A DNA stretch of 64,000 nt from Sphingobacteriales bacterium JAD_PAG50586_3 (GCA_023213195.1 CP096135.1:2910842-2974841), one strand, 5' to 3'; positions 40,374 through 50,956 are shown, numbered from the stretch's first letter. Made by a program: numbers and translations. The notes: generated from the sequence alone by a model not told the origin.

Positions 40374-40395
40374 AATTAAGAAATTAAGGAATTAA
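40374..40395 (+). repeat. left arm of a 22-bp inverted repeat around the four-helix-bundle gene
   Basis: The sequence is made of AATTAAG-like heptamers. Its exact reverse complement lies at 40769-40790, on the other side of the gene. It ends three bases before the gene's start. Confidence 0.85.
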
Positions 40396-40398
40396 GAA

Positions 40399-40764
40399 AT
40401 GCGGCAAAAAGAAAGTGCTATTAGAGACAAAAGTATTGAGTTCGCAATACGAATTGTAAAGCTTTGTCGCTATTTAAATGATGAAAAGAAAGAATATGTT
40501 CTTTCAAAACAACTATTGAGAAGCGGAACAGCAATTGGAGCATTAATCAGGGAAGCTGATTATGCAGAATCTAAAGCGGACTTTATTCATAAAATACATA
40601 TTGCAACTAAAGAAGCTTCCGAAACAGAATATTGGATATTGTTATTATATAAATCTGGATTAATTACTGTTAAAGAATTTGAATCCATTCAACCTGAGAT
40701 TAATCAAATAAATAGAATTTTAGTAGCAATATTAAAGACATCAAAAAGCAAAAAGATTTCTTAA
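40399..40764 (+). CDS. four-helix-bundle protein (23S rRNA intervening-sequence / S23 family)
   Basis: A 121-residue all-helical protein. LSKQLLRSGTAIGALIREADYAESKADFIHKI is typical of the family found in 23S rRNA intervening sequences and, as Avd, in diversity-generating retroelements. Here it stands alone between a carboxylase and a glycosyltransferase, AT-rich compared with both, and enclosed by a perfect 22-bp inverted repeat. No reverse transcriptase is nearby. The role of free-standing members is not established. Confidence 0.85.
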   Translation: MRQKESAIRDKSIEFAIRIVKLCRYLNDEKKEYVLSKQLLRSGTAIGALIREADYAESKADFIHKIHIATKEASETEYWILLLYKSGLITVKEFESIQPEINQINRILVAILKTSKSKKIS

Positions 40765-40768
40765 TTTT

Positions 40769-40790
40769 TTAATTCCTTAATTTCTTAATT
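40769..40790 (-). repeat. right arm of the 22-bp inverted repeat
   Basis: It is the exact reverse complement of 40374-40395. Its last bases overlap the TTG start codon of the glycosyltransferase at 40789, so insertion of the unit may have reshaped that gene's start. Confidence 0.85.
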
Positions 40791-42018
40791 GAAAAAAGTA
40801 CTCTACATAAGTTACGATGGTATGACTGACCCACTGGGACAGTCGCAGGTGATACCCTATTTGCAGGGGTTGAGCAAGCTAGGCTATGGCATTACATTAC
40901 TTAGTGCTGAAAAGCCTGATCGTTTTGCTGAAGGCAAAGAGAAGATAGGCAAGCTGCTGAAAGATTCGGGTATTGAATGGGTACCTGTACCGTATACATC
41001 GCAGCCAAAGGTATTATCTACAGTTTACGATGTGTGGAACTTAATATCTACCGCTAAAAAGCTTCATAAAAAGAATAACTACAGCATAGTGCATTGCCGC
41101 AGCTACATTGCCGCCATGGCAGGGCAAACGCTTAAGCGCAAATACGGTGTTAAGTTTTTGTTTGATATGCGCGGCTTTTGGGCCGACGAGCGTATTGACG
41201 GGGGTATTTGGAACCTTGGTAACCCTTTATTTAAGCGCATTTACAATTACTTTAAAAAGAAGGAAAAAGAATATTTTACCGAAGCCGACCATAGCATAAG
41301 CTTAACCGAGGCCGGTAAGCGCGAAATACATACATGGAAAGAGCTAAACAACCCGGTACCTATACAGGTTATTCCCTGCTGTGCCGATTTGGGTTTGTTT
41401 GATTACAATGCCATAGATCCTCACAAGCTGGCTGCGCTTAATACCCAATTTGGCTATACCGAAGATGATTTGGTTATTACCTATTTAGGGTCGCTTGGAA
41501 CGTGGTATATGCTGGATGAAATGCTGGCGCTGTTTGCTAAGATAAAAACAAAGCACCCCAATGCTAAAATGCATTTTGTAACGGCTGATGAGCCACAAAT
41601 GGTGTTTGCCAAAACTGCTCAATACGGCTTAAACAATAGCGATATTAAGGTAAATAAGGCTGCACGTAACGATGTGCCCTACTACATTGCCATTGGCAAA
41701 GTGTCTATGTTTTTTGTAAAGCAGGCGTATTCTAAGTTGGCATCATCGCCTACCAAAATGGGCGAAATTATGGGCCTTGGCGTGCCAATTATATGCAACG
41801 CCGGTGTTGGCGATGTTAAAGAAATTACCGAAGACACAGGCGCGGGTATTTGTATTGATGATTTTAGCGATACTGAGTTACAGCGCGCGGCCGATAACCT
41901 AAGCGCATTGCTAACCATACCTAAAAGCACTATACGCAATGGGGCGCTTAAGTACTACTCGCTGCAAAAGGGCGTTGAAAAGTACGCGACCGTATATCAA
42001 AAGTTGTTGCAGCAATAG
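40789..42018 (+). CDS. glycosyltransferase, family 4-like
   Basis: A 409-residue GT-B-fold glycosyltransferase. The N-terminal acceptor domain starts KKVLYISYDGMTDPLGQSQV. The C-terminal donor domain has LVITYLGSLGTWYMLDEM and SSPTKMGEIMGLGVPIICNAGVGDVKEI, the latter including the family's E-x7-E region. The acceptor and sugar are unknown. TTG at 40789 is used as the start because no ATG precedes it before the inverted repeat; the true start may have been altered. The frame is intact. Confidence 0.82.
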   Translation: MKKVLYISYDGMTDPLGQSQVIPYLQGLSKLGYGITLLSAEKPDRFAEGKEKIGKLLKDSGIEWVPVPYTSQPKVLSTVYDVWNLISTAKKLHKKNNYSIVHCRSYIAAMAGQTLKRKYGVKFLFDMRGFWADERIDGGIWNLGNPLFKRIYNYFKKKEKEYFTEADHSISLTEAGKREIHTWKELNNPVPIQVIPCCADLGLFDYNAIDPHKLAALNTQFGYTEDDLVITYLGSLGTWYMLDEMLALFAKIKTKHPNAKMHFVTADEPQMVFAKTAQYGLNNSDIKVNKAARNDVPYYIAIGKVSMFFVKQAYSKLASSPTKMGEIMGLGVPIICNAGVGDVKEITEDTGAGICIDDFSDTELQRAADNLSALLTIPKSTIRNGALKYYSLQKGVEKYATVYQKLLQQ

Positions 42019-42088
42019 TTTTTCCCGTTGAAAAAGAACTTAAATTTACCTGTGTTGTTACATTGTAAAACCCGCTAACTAGTAAACT

Positions 42089-43334
42089 ATGGTTCGATTA
42101 TACTTTTACACCCTATTTCTGGCTTTTACAATTTTACTATCTGTACCTGCATACAGCCAGGGGTTTACCGGTAATTTGGCACAACAGTATGTGGTAGAGG
42201 GTGATAATTTTATGAAGATTGGCGATTTTAACAACGCCATTTTAGCTTACACAAATGCGGTAAATAGTAATATTGGCTATGGCGAAGCATTGGTAAAACG
42301 CTCTATTGCATTAAAACTTGTTGGCCGTACTATAGAGGGCAGGGATGATTTGGATAAAGCCCTGCGTTTAGGGCCAGAATTCAGGATAATGTTTGACACC
42401 CTGACTACAAAAAAAATGAGGCGCGACAGCCTTTCTACCCTTAGTAACCCCTACCAAAATTTAGACCTGATAAACCAACCTGCTGATACATCTACCTTTT
42501 TTAATGCCGGCAAAAGGTATTTAGATGATGGAAATTACATTGGCGCTGTTAACTACCTGCGCAACTACTTAAAGAAATTCCCGACAGATACCTTAGCGAT
42601 TGCTTTTACCGCAATTGCCTATACCGGTAACAACAACTACGACTCTGCCATGGTATACCTGCGCAGGCTTGCCATAATGGACAAAAAATCGGCCCTACCC
42701 TACGCTATTTCGGGCTTGTATAACTACAAAAAAGGGTATTATATTGATGCAATAGATAATTTTAACAAGGCAGTGCAGCTAGACCCTGCCATGAGCATTG
42801 CTTACTTTAACAGGGGATTATGCAAAAAACGCATGGGCAACGACCGTGGGTATTTTGACGATTTTGATAAGGCTATGGAGGTTGATGCCGGTTTAGCCAA
42901 TTCTTTTTACAACCGGGGCTACCACGAAGCCCGCAACGGCGAAGACGGCTTGAAATATGATATGGAGAAAGCCATAGAAAACAATGGTGTTTTTGGAAAC
43001 CGTTTTTACCAATCGCTGGTGTCTAAAAAAGTACTTACTGATTATGATAACCTTGGCTAAAGAGTTTAGCGATGTAGTAGCCAAGAACCCCGCAGATGCA
43101 GATGCGCATGGTAACGCCGGCAACTTCCATTTTTTGATGGGGGAATATACCCCTGCCGTAATAGATTATAATAAGGCATTGGCTCTTAGCCCACAGGTAA
43201 GCGATTATATATTTTATCGTGGCTTGGCCCGTATATTGAAAAACGATACCATGTCGGGCTGTAAAGACCTTAAAAAGAGTGCCGAAATGGGCGTTGACCC
43301 TGCTAATAACCTGCTAAAATATTTGTGTAGGTAG
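42089..43334 (+). CDS. TPR-repeat secreted protein (frameshifted)
   Basis: Joined length is 414 residues. A signal peptide (about 1-24, ending AYSQ) is followed by tetratricopeptide repeats: one or two at about 32-95, and others from about 145 to the C-terminus, e.g. [19 protein letters not shown] and [19 protein letters not shown]. It is probably a periplasmic or envelope scaffold. The frame breaks at 43051-43056, where CCTTGGC replaces an expected CCTTGC; removing one G gives [15 protein letters not shown]. The stop lies two bases before queG, so the two are probably co-transcribed. Confidence 0.8.
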
Positions 43335-43335
43335 T

Positions 43336-44254
43336 ATGGATAAGCAGCGGCATACGCTACTTGTTAAGCAAGAAGCTGCCCGCTTAGGGTTTAGTTTTTG
43401 CGGTATATCTAAAGCCCGGTTTTTAGAAGAAGAAGCCCCCGTTTAGAAAACTGGCTAAATCAGGGTATGAACGGAAATATGGGGTATATGGCTAACCATT
43501 TTGATATGCGGCTAGACCCTACCCTGCTTGTTCCGGGTGCAAAATCTGTTGTATCGCTAATGCTGAATTATTACCCCGAAGAGTTACAAAAAGAGGGCGT
43601 GCCCAAGGTTTCTAAATATGCTTATGGCGAAGATTACCACAAGGTTATAAAGCGTAAGCTAAAAGAATTCATTAATACCCTAAAGGAACAAATTGGCGAT
43701 GTATACGGACGCGCCTTTGTAGACTCTGCCCCGGTACTAGACCGTACCTGGGCCAAGAATAGCGGCCTTGGCTGGGTGGGCAAAAACTCTAACCTTATTA
43801 ATAAAGGCTCTGGCTCTTTCTTTTTTTGGCTGAACTTATAATAGACCTTGAACTGGACTACGATGGCCCTGTAAAAGACTATTGTGGTAGCTGCACACGG
43901 TGTTTAGATGCCTGCCCTACCGGTGCTATAGTAGAGCCGTATTTGGTAGATGGCAGCCGCTGCATATCATACTACACCATAGAGCTGCGCGATGCTATAC
44001 CCCAAAGTGAGAAAGGTAAGTTTGAAGACTGGGCTTTTGGCTGCGATATTTGCCAGGATGTTTGCCCTTGGAACCGTTTTTCTAAACCCACCACTGTAGC
44101 AGAATTTGCCCCAAATAAAGAAGGACTGGATTTAAGTATTGAAGATTGGGAAGAAATGACGGAGGAAGTATTCGGACGGGTATTTACAAAATCGGCCCTG
44201 AAAAGGGCCGGTTTTGATGGACTAAAAAGAAATATCAGTTTTATAAAGAAGTAA
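43336..44254 (+). CDS. queG: epoxyqueuosine reductase (two frame breaks)
   Basis: QueG carries out the last step of queuosine synthesis in tRNA with cobalamin and two 4Fe-4S clusters. Joined length is 306 residues. [15 protein letters not shown] and [13 protein letters not shown] are the cluster motifs, and [18 protein letters not shown] with [21 protein letters not shown] are family signatures. The frame breaks at 43436-43440, where five C should be six (EEAPRLENWL), and at 43821-43827, where seven T should be eight ([11 protein letters not shown]). The ATG at 43336 follows the TPR gene at once. Confidence 0.92.
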
Positions 44255-44255
44255 G

Positions 44256-44498
44256 TTACTTGCCTACTTTTTCGTCTTTTTTAACGGTAGTTGTGCTTTT
44301 AGCAAATATGTTGGCACGGTCTATACCTACCGCCGGTAAATCTTTTTCTAAGTTACCTACACCACCTAAGTTGTACTTCTTAAAGCTTACAACATATTCA
44401 TCCGGTGTTTGACCAAGTTCGTCGGCATTGCTTTCTAATTGGGCAAACAACGCATTAATTTTTGTTAGACCTTTTAGGTCTTCAGCTGAAAGAGACAT
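44256..44498 (-). CDS. small hypothetical protein
   Basis: An 80-residue soluble protein starting MSLSAEDLKGLTKINALFAQ, with no signal peptide, Cys or membrane segment. A helical N-terminal half and the PDEYVVSFKKYNLGG segment are visible. No family is recognised. Convergent with queG, one base between the stops. Good codon use and a plausible ATG support it as a real gene. Confidence 0.55.
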   Translation of the reverse strand: MSLSAEDLKGLTKINALFAQLESNADELGQTPDEYVVSFKKYNLGGVGNLEKDLPAVGIDRANIFAKSTTTVKKDEKVGK

Positions 44499-44598
44499 TA
44501 TATAAATATTGATTAGATGTTAAATGCAACGTTATAAAGAATAATTAACACAACCAAATTTTTGGCCTGATATTATTAAGAGCCAATTGTTTATAAGT

Positions 44599-46710
44599 CT
44601 ATTCGGGGCTATAAACCCTTACAGCATCCTTTAATACAGCGCCCTTGTCTAAAGTCATGGTTTTGGTCTTTTTATCCACATACATTTGCATTTGGTCGGT
44701 ATAATGTGGGCTGTTTGGGCGGTTACTTGCCCCGTAGCTGTTAACGGTTTGAATTTCAGGCAACCCGTCTTTAGAAAACTTAACCAGCATAATGTAAGAG
44801 TCGCCAACCCAAACCTTGTACTTACCATCTTTGTAGTTTTGAGGGTATGCAGCTGCTAAAGCATCAGGAAAGCCCGATACCGGCAAATCAATATCGCCTT
44901 TGGCATGCCTTAACAAATCGCCTAGTTGCACATTAATACTGCCAAAAAACTTAACAAGGTGCTCTTTAGCATCGCGCAGGCATTCTATATAAAATGACTC
45001 TGAAGCACGAGAACCCTTTTTAAGTAGCTTTTGTGTACCGGCCCTTTCATTCATATTTACAACAGTTAACAACACAAGGGCTGCATCCATATTATCAACA
45101 TCACCACGGTGGTTCCATTTGCGTATTTTGTCAAATGCCTCGGTTAAATCAGGGTACAAAACAGGGTCTATCTCTTTAAATAGTGGCGATAGGTTAATTT
45201 TAAAAACAATACTATCGGGCAACTCCACATCGTATTTAATACGCTTAAAATCTTCCCAGCTAAAGGTACTTTGCTTAGCCACTAAACTGCGGAAACGGTT
45301 GCTGCGGTTTGTCTCGTCCATTTGTATACCGTCTGATTTTGGAAAATCTCCCGGCTTGGGGTCGGCCGCTTCGCAAGAACTATTGAAAGGCGTATTGTTG
45401 CAGTTATAGATATAGCCGCAATCGGGGTTTTCTACCTGGGGCAGTTCGCTAATAGGGCGGTACTCTGTCCATAGTGTTTTAGAGGTGTTACCCGGCAATG
45501 TGCCCTGCCAGTTGAAAGAGCTGTCGCGTTTAGGTATAAGGCCGTTAAACAGATAATAGATATTGTCGTCCCTATCAGCATACACAATATTCATCATGTT
45601 AAGCTGCTGGCGGTTTAAAACAGATTTAAAGTCTTTAAAATCTTTAGCCTTGTTCATTCTATACCATTGCTCTATAGCACCTACCTGCAAATATGCCGGG
45701 AAACGTATAGCGTAGAATTTACCTGTTTTAGCCTCTACCGTTGCACCGTATTTGCTCCAGTATATTTTTTTGCCCACACCCAGGGTAAGCCACTTGTTAA
45801 GCTTAACCTTTAGTTTGGCCTTATCTACATCCAGCTTCTCCCACTTACCATCATACTTATATAAGTGTTTCTTTTTAGGGTGCATTTCCAGTTGATAAAC
45901 ATCAACCTTATCAAAACCATTTACGGTATGCGCCCAGCCTAAATTCTCGTTAACACCATGAAAAATAGCCATGCCACCGGGAAATGTCCCGCCCAGCATG
46001 TTCCAACCCTCATCGCTACACACGTGTGCTTCGTACCAAGACAGGGGACCATCCAGCGGTTGGTGAGAGTTTATATCAAGGTAGGTTTTACCATCGGTTG
46101 TAACGCGGCCACTAAAGGCAATACCGTTAGAACCCTTTTGCCCTAACTCATCAATAAGCATAGAATCGGGCGGGGCAACGTTGCCACTAAGCATGTCTTT
46201 AATAGTACCGTCAACCCCACTCATAGCTACCATACCCAATGTGTAGGCGGCAATCATTTGCTGCGGCGTTAGCGGGAACTCGCCCTTAACCAACACTTCT
46301 TTAGGATGTAAGCGGGCATAGGTGTTTATGCCATCAACATAGCCATAAATAACCTTTTTAAATTCAGGAGAAAACGTGCTGTCAAAATCACGGTCTACGG
46401 TTTCCTGCACCCTAAGCAACTGCGCTACAAAATCTATAGCGGCACCGTCTTTACCCATGTGGCGGCCCATACAGTTTTTGGCTGCCATCAGCATAAATTG
46501 CATGTCAGAGAAGTTATCCTCGGCACTGGCCCATGCCAAACCGTAGGCCACTTCCTCATCTGTTTTGGCAAAAATGTGAGGCACACCCCATTTATCGCGC
46601 GCTATTTGCACGTTTTTAGGGTTTACGGCAGAATATTTAGGCCAGTTTTTCTGGGCCTGCAACGCTGTGGTAACAGCAACAAGAAGGGAAATGACTAATA
46701 GCCGTTTCAT
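44599..46710 (-). CDS. penicillin acylase family (Ntn-hydrolase) protein, second of a tandem pair
   Basis: A 703-residue secreted precursor. A signal peptide (about 1-20) is followed by the alpha chain, starting with the family's RDKWGVPHIFAKTDEEVAYGLAWASAEDNF. Ser194 in QKGSNGIAFSG is the predicted N-terminal nucleophile of the beta chain, which the enzyme exposes by self-cleavage. NSHQPL, WAHTVNGFDKVDVYQL and the Asn of GNTSKTLWTEY region follow. Family members cleave amides such as beta-lactam side chains and acyl-homoserine lactones; the substrate is not readable. It lies 25 bases after its paralogue. Confidence 0.85.
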   Translation of the reverse strand: MKRLLVISLLVAVTTALQAQKNWPKYSAVNPKNVQIARDKWGVPHIFAKTDEEVAYGLAWASAEDNFSDMQFMLMAAKNCMGRHMGKDGAAIDFVAQLLRVQETVDRDFDSTFSPEFKKVIYGYVDGINTYARLHPKEVLVKGEFPLTPQQMIAAYTLGMVAMSGVDGTIKDMLSGNVAPPDSMLIDELGQKGSNGIAFSGRVTTDGKTYLDINSHQPLDGPLSWYEAHVCSDEGWNMLGGTFPGGMAIFHGVNENLGWAHTVNGFDKVDVYQLEMHPKKKHLYKYDGKWEKLDVDKAKLKVKLNKWLTLGVGKKIYWSKYGATVEAKTGKFYAIRFPAYLQVGAIEQWYRMNKAKDFKDFKSVLNRQQLNMMNIVYADRDDNIYYLFNGLIPKRDSSFNWQGTLPGNTSKTLWTEYRPISELPQVENPDCGYIYNCNNTPFNSSCEAADPKPGDFPKSDGIQMDETNRSNRFRSLVAKQSTFSWEDFKRIKYDVELPDSIVFKINLSPLFKEIDPVLYPDLTEAFDKIRKWNHRGDVDNMDAALVLLTVVNMNERAGTQKLLKKGSRASESFYIECLRDAKEHLVKFFGSINVQLGDLLRHAKGDIDLPVSGFPDALAAAYPQNYKDGKYKVWVGDSYIMLVKFSKDGLPEIQTVNSYGASNRPNSPHYTDQMQMYVDKKTKTMTLDKGAVLKDAVRVYSPE

Positions 46711-46735
46711 TTTGGTTATATATTATTTGGTTGAT

Positions 46736-48814
46736 TTATTTCGGGCTATAAATACGGGCCGCATCGCGAAAGATGGTGGCTTTATCTAATGTCATTGTTT
46801 TAGTTTGCTGCTTGGTATACATTTCCATTTGGTCTGTATAGTGCGGGCTTTCGGGCCTGTTACTGTTACCACATGGCAACAGGCTTTCTATATGTGGCAG
46901 GCTGTCTTTGGTAAAACGTACCAACTGCACATAGGTATCTCCACCAACAGCTTTTTCCCTTCCATTAGGCAATGGTTCGGTATGCAAAGCCGCTAACACA
47001 TCGGGCGCGCCACCTACCGGCATATCTACATTGCCGCGTTGCAGGCGTTGTACAGAACCTAGGGGAACATCAATAGTTTTAAAATTAGTCAACAGCAAAT
47101 CCCTGCTATAGCGTAGTGCATGTGCATAAACCGAATCGGGAAGGTAAATACCCCTTTCTAACTCTTCTTGCCCATAGTGGTTGCTTTTAAATATATACTT
47201 AATAGCTATTAAAGGCAGGGTTGCATCGCTATTAGTAGCTGCGCAAGAGTAATCCCACTTGTTAATTTTCCTAACTGCTGCACCCAAATCTGCATACTTA
47301 AGCGTATCAAGGTTAAACAATGGCTGTAAAGACTTAAAGAATTTACTTTCTTTAGGGAATGTTTGGTCAAATTTCAAAATCTTAAACTCATCAAAAGAGA
47401 ATTTTTCTTGTTTCTCTAACAACTCGTAAGCGCGGAAGGCCCTATTGTTATTACCATACCAAAAGCCCATATCGCGGCAAAACTTGGTAGAGTCGTCGTT
47501 ACACTCGCCACCCGTTGCATAAAACTCAGAGTTGTTGGTGTTGTATACATAACCACAATCGGGGTTTAATAACTGCGGAAGACTGTCTAGCGGATATATA
47601 TCTGTCCACAATGTTTTTGATGTGTTGCCCGGCAGCACGCCATCCCATTTGTAGCCGGCCGCCCTTTTGGGTATGCGGCCGTTAGATATGTAAAATATAT
47701 TATCGTCCCTATCAGCATATACAATATTAAAGCGTATAATGCCCATTTGCTCTAACGCCGTGCGAAACTGGGTATAGTTTTGCGCCTTGTTCATATAATA
47801 CCATTGCTGGGCCGCCTTTATATTTTGGTTGGCGGTAAAGCGTACGCTGTAAAACTCTGTTTTGTCTTTACCCGATTGAAAGGTTGCACCGTATTTGCTC
47901 CAGTATGTTTTTTTAGGTACACTTACAACAAAGCCTTTTATTTTAACCTTAAGCCAAGCGGTGCGCACATCAAGCTTTTCCCACTTGCCATCAAACTCAT
48001 AATACAGCTTTTTCTTAGGGTGCATTTTAAGTCTGTAAGTATCGGCAAGGTCAAGGCCATTAAACGTATGTGTCCAACCCAGGTTTTCGTTAGAGCCTAT
48101 AAACACACTGCTGCCACCGGGAAATAAAGCGCCCAACACATTCAACCCATCTTCGCTACACAAGTGGGCTTCGTAAAACGACATTTGCCCCTCAAACGGT
48201 TGGTGAGGGTTGCAAGCCAAATAGGTTGCACCATCGGAAGTTTTGGTAGACTTTAACGCAATGGCATTAGAACCCCATGGCTCTTTTTCTTTATCGTATT
48301 TACCGGCTATAATTTTTTGTATGGGGTGATGTACAAACGATATAAGCGAGTTGGTAAAGGTGAAGTTTGTAAGGATATCTTTTGGCCCTATGGGGAATAC
48401 CCTTTTATAAATAACCTCTTTAGGGTGTTTTTTAGCATAGGCATTAATGCCTGCTGCAAAGCCCTGCAGGTAGTTTTTAAACTGCGGAGTTATATCTTTT
48501 TCATATAACTCATCAACAATATCTTTAACACGGACAGAGTAAGCAAGGTAATCGCGGATGGCGCCTTCTTTGCCTTTTGCCATGCCTAAGCGGCCCAAGC
48601 CCTGCAATAGGTTGCACTGCATTTCGTAAAAATTGTCTTCGGCATTGGCCCAGGCTAATCCGTAGGCTACGTCAGCGTCTGTTTTTCCGTAAATGTGTGG
48701 AACGCCCCATTTATCGCGCACAATGGTAATGCTGTCGGGGTTAAATGTTTGTTGTGCCGAAACGCCTGCGGCAGCCACGATAGATAAAGCTATCAGGTAA
48801 AAGTACTTTTGCAT
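46736..48814 (-). CDS. penicillin acylase family (Ntn-hydrolase) protein, first of a tandem pair
   Basis: A 692-residue secreted precursor with a signal peptide (1-20, VSAQ) and the same domain order as the following paralogue. Ser182 in PWGSNAIALKS is the predicted nucleophile, followed by NPHQPFEGQMSFYEAHL and GWTHTFNGLDLADTYRL. The C-terminus LDKATIFRDAARIYSPK is close to LDKGAVLKDAVRVYSPE of the partner. The pair arose by local duplication and has diverged clearly in the substrate-pocket regions, so the two may differ in acyl preference (inference). Confidence 0.85.
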   Translation of the reverse strand: MQKYFYLIALSIVAAAGVSAQQTFNPDSITIVRDKWGVPHIYGKTDADVAYGLAWANAEDNFYEMQCNLLQGLGRLGMAKGKEGAIRDYLAYSVRVKDIVDELYEKDITPQFKNYLQGFAAGINAYAKKHPKEVIYKRVFPIGPKDILTNFTFTNSLISFVHHPIQKIIAGKYDKEKEPWGSNAIALKSTKTSDGATYLACNPHQPFEGQMSFYEAHLCSEDGLNVLGALFPGGSSVFIGSNENLGWTHTFNGLDLADTYRLKMHPKKKLYYEFDGKWEKLDVRTAWLKVKIKGFVVSVPKKTYWSKYGATFQSGKDKTEFYSVRFTANQNIKAAQQWYYMNKAQNYTQFRTALEQMGIIRFNIVYADRDDNIFYISNGRIPKRAAGYKWDGVLPGNTSKTLWTDIYPLDSLPQLLNPDCGYVYNTNNSEFYATGGECNDDSTKFCRDMGFWYGNNNRAFRAYELLEKQEKFSFDEFKILKFDQTFPKESKFFKSLQPLFNLDTLKYADLGAAVRKINKWDYSCAATNSDATLPLIAIKYIFKSNHYGQEELERGIYLPDSVYAHALRYSRDLLLTNFKTIDVPLGSVQRLQRGNVDMPVGGAPDVLAALHTEPLPNGREKAVGGDTYVQLVRFTKDSLPHIESLLPCGNSNRPESPHYTDQMEMYTKQQTKTMTLDKATIFRDAARIYSPK

Positions 48815-49173
48815 GGACTGGAGAGTGAATATAAATGGATTGCCTAAATATCAGCAAATTATAAACCAAAAACGCAAAAAGTTGAAAATAATTTTAGGCT
48901 TAACAATAATTTAATAACTGTGGCTTAAAAATTATATTCCCTTCGGGGACATACTTTCTTTTTCCGCAAAAGAAAGTACGCAAAGAAAGCTCCCGGCTGC
49001 ATTTTTCAACGACCCGCTAAGGGTTATTCGCTAAACCGCGCAAACTCGTCCTACGGACTCAAACAGTGCGCACTTTACCTTGCCATGGCGAGGCCGCTCA
49101 TTTTCCTTGCGGGTGCCCCGTTTCAAAACGCAAGGCCGGATTATGGCTTGCGCCAGAATTAAATAGTAATATT
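48815..49173. other. gene-free region holding repeat R2 copy E
   Basis: No gene is supported in these 359 bases. Most of the right half is the R2 repeat described separately; the left part is AT-rich and carries no clear signal. Confidence 0.7.
48945..49145 (+). repeat. dispersed structured repeat R2, copy E
   Basis: An 11-bp hairpin TACTTTCTTTT (48952-48962) pairs with AAAAGAAAGTA (48968-48978). A later part reads GCAAACTCGTCCTACGGACT followed by CAAACAG, which copy F shares with a different hairpin loop. The copy ends near CAAGGCCGG, close to the start of the next gene. Confidence 0.7.
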
Positions 49174-50849
49174 TTATTCCGGTTTAGATACTTTAATGTA
49201 GTAATGGTCGGTGTCTACCATTATGCTTGGGGCCACGCCGCCGCCCATCAACACCATGGTTTGCCACTCTGTAGTTGGGGTTATGCGGCGGGGTGATGCT
49301 TTGTCACCATTGCCAACAAACAGATCCAACGGCATGGCAAAGTCTTTTACATCAGCTTTCCATCGGTACATAAATTGTGTTTTGTCGCCGCTGGTTTTAA
49401 GGGTATACTCAAATGTAGGTATAGCTGTGTATTTTAAATACTGGTTAAAGATTGGCGTTAGGTTTAATCCTGTTTTGGTATTGTAGTAGTTTACCACATC
49501 ATCTGTCGTTACCTGTTTAAGGGCAAAGTCTTTTTGTAGGCCCAGTAGTATATCAAAAAACAGCTTATCGTTATTTATAACCGCACGCAGGGTATGTATA
49601 AGCAGCGCGCCTTTGTTGTACATATCGCCAGAGCCTTCGTTATTAACGCCGTAAGCCCCAATAACAGGCCTGTCGTTTTCTACGTGTTTCTTTTTATTGT
49701 TGATGTATTTTAAAGCATCAAAGTGGCCATAGCGGCACTCTACATACACCACTTCTGAATAGGTGCAAAAGCCCTCGCTAATCCACATATCGGCCATATC
49801 GGCCATGGTTATGTTGTTGCCCCACCACTCGTGGCCCGACTCGTGGATAATAATAAAATCGTACTGTAAACCGTAGCCCGAAAAATCAACTCCCGCATAG
49901 CCATTTTTATAATCGTTGCCATAGGCAATAGCACTTTGGTGCTCCATACCCAGGTACGGCGACTCTACCAGCTTATAGCCATCGTTCCAAAAAGGGTACG
50001 GGCCAAAGTATTGTTCAAAGCATTTCATCATAGGTTTAACCTCTTGAAACTGCTTTTTGGCCTTATCTATATTATAAGGCATAACATAATAATCAAGGTC
50101 TAGTTTTTTGCCTGTTGGGCCGGTGTAGGTATCGGTAAAGTTTTCGTAGTTGCCAATATAGTAGGTAGCGTTGTAAGAGTTCATAGGGTACGATACAAAC
50201 CACGAGTTAACCTCTCGCCCATCTTTTAGCTTGTACGATTTGCGCAACCGCCCATTAGAAATAAACTGCAAACCTTTAGCTGCAGGGCCGCTAATGGCCA
50301 TACTGTCGGGCTCGTCGCTAAGATGGTCTTTACAGGGCCACCATACGCTGGCGCCAATACCCTCGCAGGCTACGCCCAGCCAGGGCTTGCCCTCTTTATC
50401 TACACTAAACACCAAGCCACCATCCCAAGGGGCCATTTTAGCAACGGTAGGCAAACCGTGGTAATAAATTTTGATGCGCTCTACCCCACCCTTTTTAATC
50501 GTTGCAGGGAATTTTACAAATACGGCATTATGCTCTCGGGTATATTTTAGTATTTGTTTATTATATACAATACTGTCAACATCCAGCTTGCTGCTTAAAT
50601 CTACCTGCAACTGTTCAAAATCGGCCACGGTTTTAAATACAATTGTATTGTTTCCGTACAGCGATTTATCCTTATGGTTAACATCAACATAGAGGTCGTA
50701 AAACACCACATCGTAACAAGTACGCAGGGGTGTTAAAGTACCCCTAAGCGAGTCAGCCCGGGTAAAGCCGGTGCCCCCTCAAACAAAGCCTGGGCATTTA
50801 CCAGGGTTAAAAATGATACGAATAGTATAGACAGTCCAACCTTTTTCAT
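49174..50849 (-). CDS. M1 family zinc aminopeptidase (frameshifted)
   Basis: Joined length is 558 residues. A signal peptide (MKKVGLSILFVSFLTLVNAQ) is followed by the N-terminal beta domain (FTRADSLRG, RTCYDVVFYDLYVDVNHKDK). The catalytic domain has HESGHEWWGNN (HExxH) with the third ligand Glu in WISEGFCTYSE 18 residues later. It is probably a periplasmic or secreted aminopeptidase. The usual exopeptidase GAMEN motif is seen only as YLGMEHQSAIAYG. The frame breaks at 50774-50778, where five C (plus strand) should be six. The C-terminal armadillo-like domain of longer M1 enzymes is absent, as is usual for the short type. Confidence 0.88.
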
Positions 50850-50956
50850 ACTTGTTGTGTTACAAATCTTGTGCTGAAAATTAAATACACGGCGCAAGCG
50901 GTAAAAATATGCTACCTTTGTTCAATATAAAAATAAAATAAAACACCCATTACCTT

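Noticed and set aside
40399..40764. Diversity-generating retroelement accessory gene (Avd)
   Set aside because: No reverse transcriptase and no template/variable repeat pair were seen nearby; the inverted repeats fit an intervening-sequence-like unit better.
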